Source: Vespula vulgaris
Lineage: Eukaryota > Arthropoda > Insecta > Hymenoptera > Vespidae
Direction of reading: 5' to 3'
Assembly (NCBI RefSeq): GCF_905475345.1
Contig: NC_066609.1
Location: 3,001,001-3,065,000 of the forward strand
Length of the DNA: 64,000 bases
Shown here: positions 1 to 9,702 of the stretch, piece by piece
Layout of the letters: every line of letters starts with the position of its first letter
How positions within the stretch are numbered: position 1 is the first letter of the stretch
Translations under genes and position numbers: made by a program
Notes under the pieces: generated by a model
Seen by the model: the letters and a program-made list of their open reading frames with translations, nothing else
Told to the model about the DNA's origin: nothing
Database searches by the model: none

Positions 1-793
1 TCTTTTGACTCGCTTTCGTCGAGAATTCTCTCAGAATATTCACATCGCTCGAGTTTCTTTTTAATGCGACCGAGCGCGGCGTATCTCACCGCGAAGCCGA
101 TGGCAATTTAAGTTTCTTTGCACGTATAGGTAACGCAAATTTTCCCGATGCTTCTTTACGTTTTTTTTTCTTTTTTGCGTCTTCTTAGTTTTTTCCTCTT
201 TCTTTCCAAGTGTATTTCAGTTAAGAAATATGGCTATACTCGGAGGAATGACTCTACTTCTTACCATCTTTGACTCTCTTCTCTCCTCTCTTTCTCTCTC
301 TCTCTGTCTCTGTCTCTCCTTCTTCCCTCCTCTCTCCCTCTCTCTTCCTTTTTCCCACGTCGACATATTTTCAATACATTTTCTTCGTATTTCATTCGTC
401 GATTAATTAAATAGCTGGGAAGATGGTGTATTTATCTGAGTGAAGTAGGTAACGAAAGTCTTTGAATAGGTATATTTTCTCTTTCGATGTAGGCAATGAA
501 TGTACGTTTATTTTCTATCTCTACTGGTGGAATGAAAAAGGTATACATCCCTTCCTCCCTTTCTCTTTTTTTCTTTCTTTCTCTCTCCTCTTTCTCTCTG
601 CGTCTCTCAGTCGCGTACGAAAATACGTACGACCACCAACCGTCTTTCTCCGAATTAATATCGATCGGGCAGTCTTATTTTTCGATTAATTTCCGAGAAG
701 AAAGTTTATTTCGTTCTATTGAGACTCAAACTTTCTTTTTTATTCCTTATTTTACCGTCACGTACCTATAATTTTAACCTCGATTATTTCGTC
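1..793. other. Noncoding stretch with two polypyrimidine tracts
   Basis: No gene is recognisable here. Two CT-rich tracts (274-356 and 548-599) dominate. The short open frames over them code only Ser/Leu/Phe-rich low-complexity peptides dictated by the CT runs. The rest is ordinary mixed sequence with frequent CpG. Confidence 0.7.
274..356. repeat. CT-rich imperfect microsatellite
   Basis: Almost pure C/T for about 80 bases, built from TCTC and TTCC words with isolated G at 306 and 312. Such degenerate (CT)n tracts recur throughout the window on both strands. Confidence 0.85.
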
Positions 794-811
794 GTCGATC
801 AATTGATCGAC
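794..811. other. 18-bp perfect palindrome
   Basis: GTCGATCAATTGATCGAC reads identically on both strands, with its centre between 802 and 803. One such palindrome in 64 kb is not far above chance, but it sits beside CpG-rich single-copy sequence rather than in a simple repeat. It could be a dimeric factor site or mean nothing. Confidence 0.6.
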
Positions 812-1050
812 CGTAGTTCGAATTAATTGATTCACGCTGGCAAATGGACGGACAATCAAGGGAGTTAATACGATCGAACGAGCGAGGGGTGAGCAGAGAA
901 AATATGAGAGATGTATCGGCAGGGTAAGCTTTAGGATGGTACTGGAGTGAGAGTTAGAAAAAGAGGGGAGAGAGAGTAGTAGGGGAGGATGGGACACGAC
1001 TTCCCTATAGCAGTAAGCACGCGATCCTTTATTACTCGTAGGCATAAATT

Positions 1051-1116
1051 GATATTGATGTGACGTTCCTTTCAAGGAAACTGATCGATATTAATGCGAC
1101 GCACCTTCCAAGGAAA
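1051..1116 (+). repeat. 30-bp imperfect direct duplication
   Basis: Unit 1 (1051-1080) and unit 2 (1087-1116) match at 25 of 30 positions with no gaps and a 36-bp period. Both start GATATT and end in CAAGGAAA. Unit 1 carries TTCAAGGAA, which fits the STAT half-site pair TTC-N3-GAA. Unit 2 has the N4 form TTCCAAGGAA. Unit 2 runs into a 12-bp palindrome AAATGGCCATTT at 1114-1125. The duplication is seen directly. A STAT role is inference from the family consensus. Confidence 0.7.
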
Positions 1117-1125
1117 TGGCCATTT

Positions 1126-2600
1126 AGCGGCTCTAATGCGCGCCGGACCTTCACGTTAAACGGTCGGCTGCTTTCGTTCCGCGATTCGAATAGTAGCCCC
1201 CTTTTTAATCGATTCATTATTTTCTTTTTTTTTTTTAAAGGACGACGAGCTATGAGTCATTAGACGGATTAATAGGAGCGAGATCAAGTTTGGAACGTAT
1301 TTGCGATTCGTTTTGCAGATAAATCGTTTCTTCTATTTCGATATTTGAAAATTCCAAAATCGTTTTGGGCTATCGACTGTTCTATTTGTAAATCCAGGAA
1401 ATATTTTAAAATATATCTTGTTACAGATAGTAGTGACATCGGTATAAGGCGAGGCACTTAAATGGAAAGACCCAACTGTCTTGATTGCTTATGTATGTAT
1501 GGTAATATTTCCCAGAGTGAAGCCATACCTACTGTTCGAAGAAATAAGTATATCGGGATCGGGGGGGAAAAAGAAAAAAGAAATTCTCTTGAGGATCATA
1601 TTTTCGTTTTTTTTTTTTTTGTTAAGAATCTTTTGTTTTTTCATTCGCGAACAAGAAACATAATGCTCTCATTACACGTCATTCGCGCAAGACCTTCATT
1701 TTTCCCTATTGTTCGAAGATTTTTCGAGTGTCATCGCGTCATCATTTAGATCGTTAAGCGAAGCTATTAATATCAACTCTCTTAAAACGTAAGATAATTT
1801 CTCTAGGAAAATTCGAATATATAGCTTAGGTAGTATAATAAGCGAATTGCTAAACTTAAGGAAGAGCGACGCGGCCGCTAAAGAGATATATCTTTCTCTC
1901 TCTTTCTCTCGTGTTTTCTGTTTAGTATCCAAGCATTGGATTAACTTTACCGACAGCCGGATGTTAGAGTACGCGCATTAAAGCGGCCAAGAATGATTAT
2001 TAACGAAAATTCTCTCGCGAAAACAATGCGGCTAACCGATCGTACTCGTCTCGGAGGAGGAGGAGAAGGAACCGAGACCTCTTCTCTCTCTTTCCCTCTC
2101 TCCTCACCTCTTCCTCTTTCTATGATCGACTTCAACCAGCAGCACATCATCCCTACAGCCACAGCCGATAGTCGAAGCACCATTTATCAAAAACACATAA
2201 CACCTATGCAAGAAAAATCGACAATGTTTTACCTCGGCGCTACCTTTTAGCTCCTCACTCCCTCTCATCGCCATCCTCTTCCTCTTACTCCTCATCTTCC
2301 TTTCCGTTCGCCGGTAGAAGAGACCTGGTGTGCTTATGACACGGGAGATGGATGTACGAACCGAAACCTTGTACATTCTACGAGCTAGCAAGAACATTAT
2401 GTATTATACGGTGCGGTGGGTGCGAACACGTGGACTCCCTTTTCTCCTCGTGACTACCCGCCGATGAAATCCTCGACGTTCCGAAGATCCAAAGCGCCCT
2501 TGCCTCGACGTTGCGAGCTTTCCTACGAGAGTTACAGAACGGGAGGTTAATGTAAACGTTGACTGATAGAAACATCGGAAGGGAAACTTTGCAAGGACGA
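1126..2600. other. Noncoding stretch, no gene seen
   Basis: Contains a poly-T tract (1607-1620), a CT run near 1884-1909 and a purine-then-pyrimidine block (2053-2121: GGA repeats followed by a CT tract). Open frames on both strands here overlap each other and show no domain, signal peptide or splice context. Nothing else is supportable. Confidence 0.65.
2053..2121. repeat. GGA repeat followed by CT tract
   Basis: A run of GGA units at 2053-2070 is followed, after a few mixed bases, by a CT tract at 2078-2121. The purine and pyrimidine arms could pair loosely in a transcript. Confidence 0.7.
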
Positions 2601-2859
2601 GTTTTGCAGTCTTTGTTTAGAAAAATGAAAAAAATAGAGGTCTCTATGGAACAATAGGAGCGATAAAGTATTTAAAATCTTTAAAATATTTTGGATTTTA
2701 GATAACTCGATTACGAGATTATCCGACGAGGATTAATTTATTACGTTTATTTATAACTTTTACCTGTAATATTTAATCGAAGTTGTCGAAAACTTATTCA
2801 TCTTTCAATTGATAACAGCAACGTAAGAATCTCGATTACGTGGATTTTTTCGACGATTT

Positions 2860-3560
2860 AAATTAATTATAAATGGATTTTTCGATCACGTCAAAATGTC
2901 CGACGATGTTCTTTCTATTTATGACAAGCTAACACCGTTGAAAGTATCACGATCGATGGCATGGTGAATTTTTCCCAGTAAGTAAACGAATTAACGTACA
3001 TTTATAAATACCGCGTGGAAAGCTTGTCATGTGACAAAAAAAAAAAGAAGAGACTGAAATAAACTAATGCCTGGAAACTTCAAATTCGGTTTGCATCGTT
3101 CATGAAGCGTAAGCGTATTTAGTCTAATTAAACCTGGACGGTGATTAAATGCATTTAACTAAGTTACAAGCATCGCGACGTTAAAAACTTAGCGAACGTA
3201 TGTCGCGAATGCAAATCGGATTTGCATCGATTATGATATTAAGATCGTGGACGAACGACGAGCGCGTAATTATAATATAAAGTACCAGCTATATAGGTAG
3301 CCGTGCTCTTTCGAAATCGTATTAAAGCATTTCGATCCTCATCGGAGGAAAGAAGTTTCGAGAGGGCTGCCCGTTCGTTTGGAAATTCAAATTATCGTTT
3401 TTCTGACGTTATGGTAGCGTACTGCCGCCGGTGAGCCGTGTAAATCAGCCAGACCTCGTTTACTAATCCCCATTAGAACGCGCTGTGGTACATAAATCAC
3501 AGGGCCCCTCATCTATGTTCGGTGATAGTGCGGCAAGTTGTACTGTGTCGTCGAGTCCTT
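2860..3560. promoter_or_regulatory. Candidate enhancer block with paired POU octamers
   Basis: This single-copy block is free of microsatellites apart from one A tract. It holds ATGCAAAT (3209-3216) facing ATTTGCAT (3220-3227) across CGG, a perfect inverted pair of POU octamers. A second, related element lies at 3081-3098: CAAATTCGGTTTGCATCG against CAAATCGGATTTGCATCG at 3212-3229. AT-rich homeodomain-like words lie around both (TAATTAAAC near 3125, TTAAATGCATTTAA near 3146, TAATTATAA near 3268). The octamer is the classical POU-domain site. That the block is an enhancer is inference from motif density and absence of repeats. Confidence 0.4.
3209..3227. promoter_or_regulatory. Inverted pair of POU octamers
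   Basis: Two perfect octamers face each other with a 3-bp CGG spacer. The arrangement would place two POU-domain proteins on nearly one helical turn each. It differs from the published PORE and MORE dimer sites in spacing, so dimer binding is a guess. Confidence 0.5.
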
Positions 3561-3719
3561 CGTTTCTCGGTCCGTAACTTTATTATACAAGGATTTAAAT
3601 AAAGTCGAAACGTTGCGTCTGAACGTTCGTGTCAGTTCGATAAGAAACAATTATTTAAGCTAAATTCTATGAGACAAGTTAGATAGTTTTTGGCTTAATG
3701 TCGTTATTTTCATTTCTTT

Positions 3720-4300
3720 TTTAAAAATATTTTTTTTCTAAAATATAATTTACCAAACTCTATTCACGATGTCTATTCGAAAAGATAGATGCTGAACGAA
3801 GAATAATGCGTTCACGGGTCGAAGTAGAATCTGTCGCGTTGAAGTCATCCAGAAACGTTGCCTCTCAACCACGACAGCGTAACTTTGTCCGATCAAGAAC
3901 ATCTGCGTGGACCGGTATACGAACGTGCTCAAGTTGCTCTTGCAATCGACAAATTTCCGATGGCTACTTCGTGTTGACCGCTTTCTTGACATTAGTTGCT
4001 GCAGGCTTGAGAAACATCCGGTCTATGACAGCGTCGATGCTGCTTGCTTCCAGAAAGCCAAGGCAAACCGCGCATCGACTCGAACCAACTAAGCATTCGA
4101 TGTGCTCGACCGAAACGCTTGACTTTATGCAGATTCTCGTTATTTTATAAGTACGACGAAGTCTTCCAATTGTTTCCGAGGAATTACATTTTGTTTCTTT
4201 CTTTTTCTTTTTCTTTCGTCCTTTCTCTCTCTCTTTTTTTTTTCTTTTAAGCGAGTGCAACTTGCTAGCGTTTTAATTAAAATTTTTGCTCACGAAATCT
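3720..4300. other. GC-richer islet with overlapping open frames
   Basis: From about 3830 to 4145 the sequence is richer in G and C than its surroundings and has no repeat. It is open for 114 codons in one + frame (3806-4150), for about 60 in another (3907-4092), and for long runs on the - strand. The third + frame is open only between stops. Peptides in three + frames, read in order, faintly recall the zinc-finger and downstream segment of BEL/Pao-type retrotransposon integrases: a CFQKAK stretch, then RLEPTK..., then LDF. The resemblance needs two frame changes and is weak. It may be a heavily decayed retroelement piece, or ordinary CpG-rich DNA with few stops. A pyrimidine tract follows at 4193-4248. 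Confidence 0.2.
4193..4248. repeat. T/C-rich tract
   Basis: Polypyrimidine run of TTTC and CTCT words, interrupted only by isolated G near the middle. It codes Phe/Ser/Leu on + and Lys/Glu/Arg on -, which explains the basic run in the - strand frame across it. Confidence 0.75.
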
Positions 4301-4639
4301 TGGAGATTTGTTAAAGTAATAGAATCAAAATAACATCGCGGTCGTTGCAAAGACTATATACCAGGTGAGATAAAGTAATTCAAATTTGTGATAAAAAGAG
4401 AAGACGTTTACGGTAGGATAACACATTGTACACGATATTTGACTAATTTGATTGACGTTATTAGAAGTAAGCCAGTTTTTGCGTTCTTCGAAAAGCACAA
4501 TCGTCGTTGTACGTTATCACGTGGTTGGAAACTTTATCAACGTTTTTGCTAGGACCTGTATAATGTAGGAAAGAGAAAGAGGAATAGAAAGAGAGTACTA
4601 TAACGTAGTAAAATTACGCAGATGCACGGAATTGTTTCC

Positions 4640-4960
4640 ATGGGGGAGGAGGGAGGAGGGCTTGTAGCGCGTGGTCCGCGCTATTTTCGGGCGCGTAACT
4701 ACCTGGCGGATTATTCACGCGGCTGTAATGTAATCCAGCTCGTACAAGAGAGTCCGGTAGTTTGGGTTAGGAATTGGCGGTAGTTTCTCTACACGGAATA
4801 GCACGTCTATTCTTCAGTCTGCGGTTACGCGGGAATATCTTGTAGATACCTTCGTGGCGACCATGTAATCCTAGACGGCCGAGTACCTTCGGACTATTCG
4901 GATTAAGCATCGACGTGCCACCTAATCGCAAATCACGCTTACGATCGAATACAAGCAACG
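4640..4960. promoter_or_regulatory. Candidate enhancer with TAATCC/GGATTA quartet
   Basis: Four copies of the K50 homeodomain core (the class bound by Otd/Otx, Bicoid and Goosecoid) lie within 200 bp: GGATTA 4708-4713, TAATCC 4731-4736, TAATCC 4866-4871 and GGATTA 4900-4905. The sequence is single-copy and CpG-rich. Site clustering is seen directly. Enhancer function is inferred. Confidence 0.35.
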
Positions 4961-5475
4961 TCTTATCGAGAACCCATCGTGATCCTCCTGATAGATCTTT
5001 GTGATTAGTATCGTTTCGATATTGGAGCTTTTAAAAAACGAGATCATTTGAAAAACGAGTGCAATGGTCCCGTACAAAAAATTTATACTTTTTCCTGCTT
5101 TTATATTTTTGTTTCATTTAGCAAATTTTTATCGAAAGAAAGAATTGATGAAAAGTAACTTTCTGTTATTCAATTTTGTTTATAATAACGCATGTACACA
5201 CTCATGAGGTACGCATCGTGATGCGCCCGTATTGAGAACAAAGTTGGGAGAGCTCGCTATGCCGTTCAAATTGTGATCGATTGTTCCTATACGAAATTTC
5301 AGAATAAATGGAACGTCATTTCGGAGTCGCATTCAATGGCCGCTTTCGATCGATAACCGGGGCTTTTTAATGTTTTAAACTACATATGCATTGTTGTATT
5401 AAATACCGTACGAGCGATTATATATTATGTTTCTGGAAATTTGATGGACATTGTAGAAGAAGTATAAAGAGAGGC

Positions 5476-5478
<3 letters not shown>

Positions 5479-5510
<32 letters not shown>
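5479..5510 (+). repeat. (GA)16 microsatellite
   Basis: Uninterrupted GA dinucleotides, 32 bp. It produces an artefactual Arg-Glu run in the + strand open frame that crosses it (5386-5889). Confidence 0.95.
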
Positions 5511-5513
<3 letters not shown>

Positions 5514-5873
5514 GAAAAATGTTTCATTTCTCGTTAATCAAAGAGAATTTGTAGGCGAGAGCGTGAGGGAAGCAAAGAGTGTCGCGCGGCTTCTATGCAG
5601 ATACGCATGCACAATATACTGGCGTTCAATGGAATTGTTAGTTGTTGATCGAGCGAACGTAATTTGTGGGTCCACTCGATATTCCCTTCTATTGCGATCG
5701 GTCGCACGTCAAAACGTTGCGTGTATCGAGTCGACGGCCGTAGAAGTTGATCCAATAAACGACGGAAAACTTTCCGCTTGCGGCGCAATGCTAGTACGGT
5801 TGCTGTTACTGGCCTATTGCAATACGATTTCTGCGCTCGAGTTCGATCGGAAATGGATCGGTTTGAAGTACGT

Positions 5874-5893
5874 ATACCTACCTATGTAGGTAT
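5874..5893. other. Small inverted repeat with 4-nt loop
   Basis: ATACCTAC (5874-5881) and GTAGGTAT (5886-5893) are perfect reverse complements around CTAT. A related ATCTACAT word is repeated just downstream. The function is unknown and it may be chance. Confidence 0.6.
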
Positions 5894-5991
5894 CTACATA
5901 TCTACATCGTTCGAAATATTAAAAAAAGAGAGCGCAAAAATAAATTTATGTATAAAATTTACGCTCGGCCGTAAAATATCGAGACGCGTTT

Positions 5992-6018
5992 TCTCTCTCT
6001 CTCTCTCTCTTTCTCTCT
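5992..6018 (-). repeat. (TC)n tract
   Basis: TC dinucleotides followed by TTTCTCTCT and then GGGTTTCAG, so the tract resembles a 3' splice site. No convincing exon follows: the nearest downstream donor-like words are weak. I do not call an exon here. Confidence 0.8.
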
Positions 6019-6542
6019 ATCGGGTTTCAGTATATAAATTTACCGTCTCGTGCGACCTCCGAGAACGACTTTTTCGCAGAACGGAAAAGAGTTCGATCCG
6101 ACGGATGGACTTTCGATTATCGATGAGAGTCTCTCGTGTAAGCGAAAAGATCAGCTCAAAGGTCGTTTCGTTTCGCGTATTTAAAGCCGTTTTGCTTTTA
6201 GGATACAAACGCATCGAGCCCACCGGTGTAATTCCTGTCGTTCCACGTACGCCATGTATTACGCCGCATTAACAACAAATACAACTCGTTTACAAATCGC
6301 ACTCGTGGGATTGGTTGCGCGGTTCTTCCGTGGCATATAGAACCGACACCGTTGAACAAGATACTCTCTCGAAAATAATTTCAATGTAATAATGTCACAC
6401 GATTCGCTGTAATACGCAAGAGATTATAGCGCTTTCGTTATTTCTTTTATTGAGAAAACAGTTTTTACGCATCTTAGTTCGCTAGTATTCTCTTTTTTTT
6501 TTCACATCAATGAGTACACCAAGTTGACAGAACGATCGGACG

Positions 6543-6577
6543 CATTTGAATGATCATGATAAGTAATCATCCAAATG
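6543..6577. other. Imperfect inverted repeat
   Basis: Arms 6543-6554 (CATTTGAATGAT) and 6566-6577 (ATCATCCAAATG) pair at 11 of 12 positions around an 11-base spacer. The stem is too short for a miRNA precursor. It contains TGAT words typical of Exd/Hox co-sites, and that reading is speculative. Confidence 0.55.
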
Positions 6578-7195
6578 ATTATGACTCGTAGAGTACGGAT
6601 CGACGATCCATCATCATCGATCAGTATTACCAATCGACGCAACCCTAATTAATATTCTTTCGAGTTTTAAGTCTCTCTCATATGGGAGATATGTTTCGTT
6701 GAGCGAACACCCTGTCGGCGCCAGGGAGCATGCGAGATAGAGGCGATAGCATATCGACCGGATAGGAGTTTCAACCGGCACGGATCGTACGTACGCCGAC
6801 ACCGTTGCTAACAATAATAATTATCGCCGGCAACTTTCGCATCTAGCTCATCAGCCGGCCTTTGTGCACCGACATCCGACGTTTAGCGCTCGGCGTCGTT
6901 CCTGAACACATTTACGCTTTCATACACGTTTGCGCGCGCGGGCGCGTCTGACCGTGGGCGTATGTGGATGTATGTATTTGTGTGGATCAGTGCCGAGAAA
7001 TGGTGGATCGAAGATGGTGTGAGAGTGGAATTCCCAAGAGGAACATAAAGCTGTGGACGGGCGCAGCGACGCGTCGCGACGCCACCCTCCTTCCGGCGGC
7101 GTCCTGACGCGGCATCCTGGCGTTACTCTCGTCTACGTGTGCCTCTGTGTCTACTCGTATGACCGTATTTCTGTGTAGGTGTGAGCTCCGTTGCG

Positions 7196-7197
<2 letters not shown>

Positions 7198-7228
<31 letters not shown>
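7198..7228 (+). repeat. (GA)15 microsatellite
   Basis: Uninterrupted GA tract just upstream of the first GAGCAACTGTTGC word. GAGA repeats can be bound by GAGA factor-like proteins in insects. Confidence 0.95.
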
Positions 7229-7231
<3 letters not shown>

Positions 7232-7249
7232 GTTGGCGAGGCGACAGAC

Positions 7250-7266
7250 GAGCAACTGTTGCATCC
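7250..7266 (+). promoter_or_regulatory. GAGCAACTGTTGC element, copy 1
   Basis: GAGCAACTGTTGCATCC. The core GCAACTGTTGC is an 11-bp near-palindrome (only the central T is unpaired) that includes an E-box-type CAACTG. It is preceded by GAC, as copy 2 is. Confidence 0.5.
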
Positions 7267-7667
7267 GCGCTAGCAGCTGCACCATCGCCACTTTCCGTCT
7301 CTCCGCTTTTACAATACGCTACCTAACTAGCGGGATTCGATGAAAACCGGAACGCGCCGGGAAACCGCGATATAAATACACGTACACGTCTTGCGGATAG
7401 CCAACCGAGCTTTAGGTAATCGATTAGATCGAATCTTTATTAAAAAAAAAAGAAATTGGTAAATAAAAATAAGTAATCACAAAAAAAAAATACGTGAAAG
7501 TCTTTTTCACTCGAACAATCGAATAGATTATCGGATATATAGATATTCAATCATAAAAATAACATTATTTGATTATTTGACGAATATTTTTAAAAATATC
7601 GTTTTTATTATTTTCTCGAGGGAAGGTTAAAATGGGAAAAGATAAATACTGTCCTTTTCTGCAGAAA

Positions 7668-7678
7668 TGTGTGTGTGG

Positions 7679-7717
<39 letters not shown>
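7668..7717. repeat. Compound (TG)n(TA)n microsatellite
   Basis: TG units with one interruption at 7668-7685 pass into an uninterrupted (TA)16 at 7686-7717. Confidence 0.95.
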
Positions 7718-7720
<3 letters not shown>

Positions 7721-7981
7721 AAGGAAAGAGAAAAGTTCTTCCCGTAAAATCCAGATTAGAGAAATGTGAAAAATTTCAGAGTAAAGAAGAAGAGACAAGC
7801 GAAGGAAGAAGCGATTTACAATTATTTTGACGATAAAAAAAGGGATGACCCACGTAGGACCGGCGTATGCTGTCAGGGCGTCGCAAAGGGGACGTGAAAA
7901 GGCAAACAGTGATTCTTTGTGCTCTTGGAGATACGCAGGGAGTAGCGAGGACAGCTACAACGTAGCGTAGGAGCGTGCGAC

Positions 7982-7997
7982 GAGCAACTGTTGCGTC
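7982..7997 (+). promoter_or_regulatory. GAGCAACTGTTGC element, copy 2
   Basis: GAGCAACTGTTGCGTC, preceded by GAC. This copy has CG where the other three have CA directly after the core. A CT-rich tract (8014-8063) follows. Confidence 0.5.
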
Positions 7998-8013
7998 TCT
8001 TGCCTCATTCTCA

Positions 8014-8063
8014 CCTTCTCTCTTTCTCTCTCTCTCTTCCTCCCTCTCTTTCCCTTCCTTTCT
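8014..8063 (-). repeat. CT-rich tract
   Basis: CTTCTCTCTTTCTCTC-type run ending in TTCCTTTCTC, downstream of copy 2 of the GAGCAACTGTTGC word. Confidence 0.8.
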
Positions 8064-8389
8064 CGGGTTTCCCTTCTCGTCTTTCCATCTACCCTCTTTC
8101 CGTCTATTCAACTCGAAACCGAACTCCTCTTTGTCCCATCTTTCATCTCTGCTAGGGGACATGAAAGGGTTGCGTGCAAAACAACTGCTCGACGTTCTCG
8201 GTTGCCTCGTCGGTTCCTTCAAAAGTTTTTCTCTGATACGTCGTACATACGTATGTATTTACGAGGAAACGTACTCGCTTATAGTCCGCGATGATAACAA
8301 GAAGGAGATGAAACGTTGTTAAAATGTGCATTGATGTTGCCGTACCGATGTGTCGTAGATATATACTTTCTCGATGAGGTTTTCGCAGT

Positions 8390-8603
8390 TGGGGGAGGGG
8401 GAAGAAGAAAAGAAAGAGAGAGAAAGAGAGAGAGAGAGAGAGGGAGAGAGAGGAAAAGGGCGATGGTATAGATGACTGCATTAAAAACTGTATCGTACTT
8501 TTTTCTTTTGTTCTTTTTTTTATGTTAAAAAAAAAGGAGAGATAGATGGGAAAAGGAAGAAAGAAAGAAAGAAAGAAAGAAGGAAAGAGAGAAAAGAGAG
8601 AGC
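8390..8603 (+). repeat. Purine-rich GA/GAAA tracts
   Basis: Two purine blocks: 8390-8460 (G-rich lead then GA repeats) and 8526-8603 (A tract, then GAAA tetranucleotides at 8559-8580, then GA). The intervening 65 bases are mixed and T-rich. Confidence 0.85.
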
Positions 8604-8898
8604 AAGCCTAATTACGTCTCGTCTTGTCAGAAAATATATTATGAAATGCCTGAATTGTCTGGTTCGTTTCTAGTGGTACGAGCGTGTATTTCGTCCGACA
8701 TGTCATACGAGTTATTTATACATAGTTATATAGATACTATGTAGAGGCGAGAAATAAAAAGTCGAAAAACCGCGAAGGAAGATATTTCCTCGTGGATGCA
8801 CGCGAGAGAGCACGTACCTTCGTAGTCGACGGTTTATCATTTCTCGCGAGTTCTACATGACCGATGACGGCTCCAAGATGAGTAGCAAAAGACGAGCC

Positions 8899-8915
8899 GA
8901 GCAACTGTTGCATCC
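8899..8915 (+). promoter_or_regulatory. GAGCAACTGTTGC element, copy 3
   Basis: GAGCAACTGTTGCATCC, identical to copies 1 and 4 over 17 bases. A CT-rich tract (8912-8980) follows immediately. Confidence 0.5.
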
Positions 8916-8980
8916 CTTCTTCTTCCTCCTTCTCTCTCTTTCTCTCTCTCTCTCTGTTCTATCTCCGTCTGTCTTCTCTG
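8912..8980 (-). repeat. CT-rich tract
   Basis: TCTTCC words merge into (CT)n and then CTGT variants. Adjacent to copy 3 of the GAGCAACTGTTGC word. Confidence 0.85.
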
Positions 8981-9300
8981 TTTCTACATCTTTTTCTTTC
9001 GGTATTCCACAGGCTCGTGTCTCGAAATCTATCTGGATTTCTTAGTGTCTCCTTTTATACTCGAGATTGCTTTTAAAATTAAATTCTTCGTCGTCTAAAA
9101 ATGCAAAAGATCGGATAATCGTAGAAAAAGCAGTTTCGAGTTTTTTTTCTTTTGAATCATTCTTAACCCTAGAAGTGTTCACTCATCGTAATATTTTAAT
9201 TACGTTGAAATACGATCGATGTCGCAAAACATTAAATGTCGATTTTGAAGAAGAATGTAGAACGATAGGCCCGTTCGTAGCCAAGTGGTCGCCACGAGAT

Positions 9301-9317
9301 GAGCAACTGTTGCATCC
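9301..9317 (+). promoter_or_regulatory. GAGCAACTGTTGC element, copy 4
   Basis: GAGCAACTGTTGCATCC again, identical to copies 1 and 3 over 17 bases. A C-rich CT tract (9359-9421) follows about 40 bases downstream. Confidence 0.5.
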
Positions 9318-9358
9318 CTCGAGTTTGACGCTCCACCCTCCTCCCACGAGTCTACATT

Positions 9359-9421
9359 CACCCTCGCTTTCTCACTTCCTCTCTCTCTCTCCCCCTCCCT
9401 CCTTCCCTCTTTCTCACTTCC
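9359..9421 (-). repeat. C-rich CT tract
   Basis: Polypyrimidine run (CCCTCGCTTTCTC..., then (CT)n, then CCCTCC words) with only isolated A and G. Confidence 0.85.
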
Positions 9422-9702
9422 CAAACTAGAACTATCCCAATCTCCACCCTTAGAACGTGCCGAGCCGTACCATCGAATGAAACGCCAGCTCTAAAACGTC
9501 AGAATCGAAGGAGAACGATTCGCAGGCGCGACGAAGAGTCAATTATCCGGATGGACGGCGGATTCTCGAAATGTTGAAATAAAACTCAAATATAGCAGTA
9601 CTCGGAACGATTCGCTCTTTCCGTTCGCAAGATATTTCACAGATTAACATGATTCGAGGGCCCGTACGGAGAATGGAATCTTTCTATGCATTAAGTGCGG
9701 TC

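Larger units (their letters stand above)
6690..7400. promoter_or_regulatory. CpG- and GC-rich block, promoter or enhancer candidate
   Basis: This is markedly richer in G, C and CpG than the window average, with GGCGCC, CGCGCGCGGGCGCG (about 6930) and several CCGGC words. A (GA)n tract (7198-7228) and the first GAGCAACTGTTGC copy (7250) lie at its right edge. No long open frame is supported. It could be a CpG-rich promoter, an enhancer, or an unmethylated island. No initiator or splice signal decides between these. Confidence 0.35.

Noticed and set aside
5386..6272. Two overlapping + frames (167 and 164 codons)
   Set aside because: They overlap in different frames, one crosses (GA)16 and the other crosses a (TC)n tract, and neither shows a family motif. 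The part 5620-5889 reads rather protein-like but has no support.
9163..9174. TTAACCCTAGAA, resembling a piggyBac-type terminus after a TTAA target
   Set aside because: Only 12 bases match, no opposite end or transposase fragment lies nearby, and the following bases diverge.
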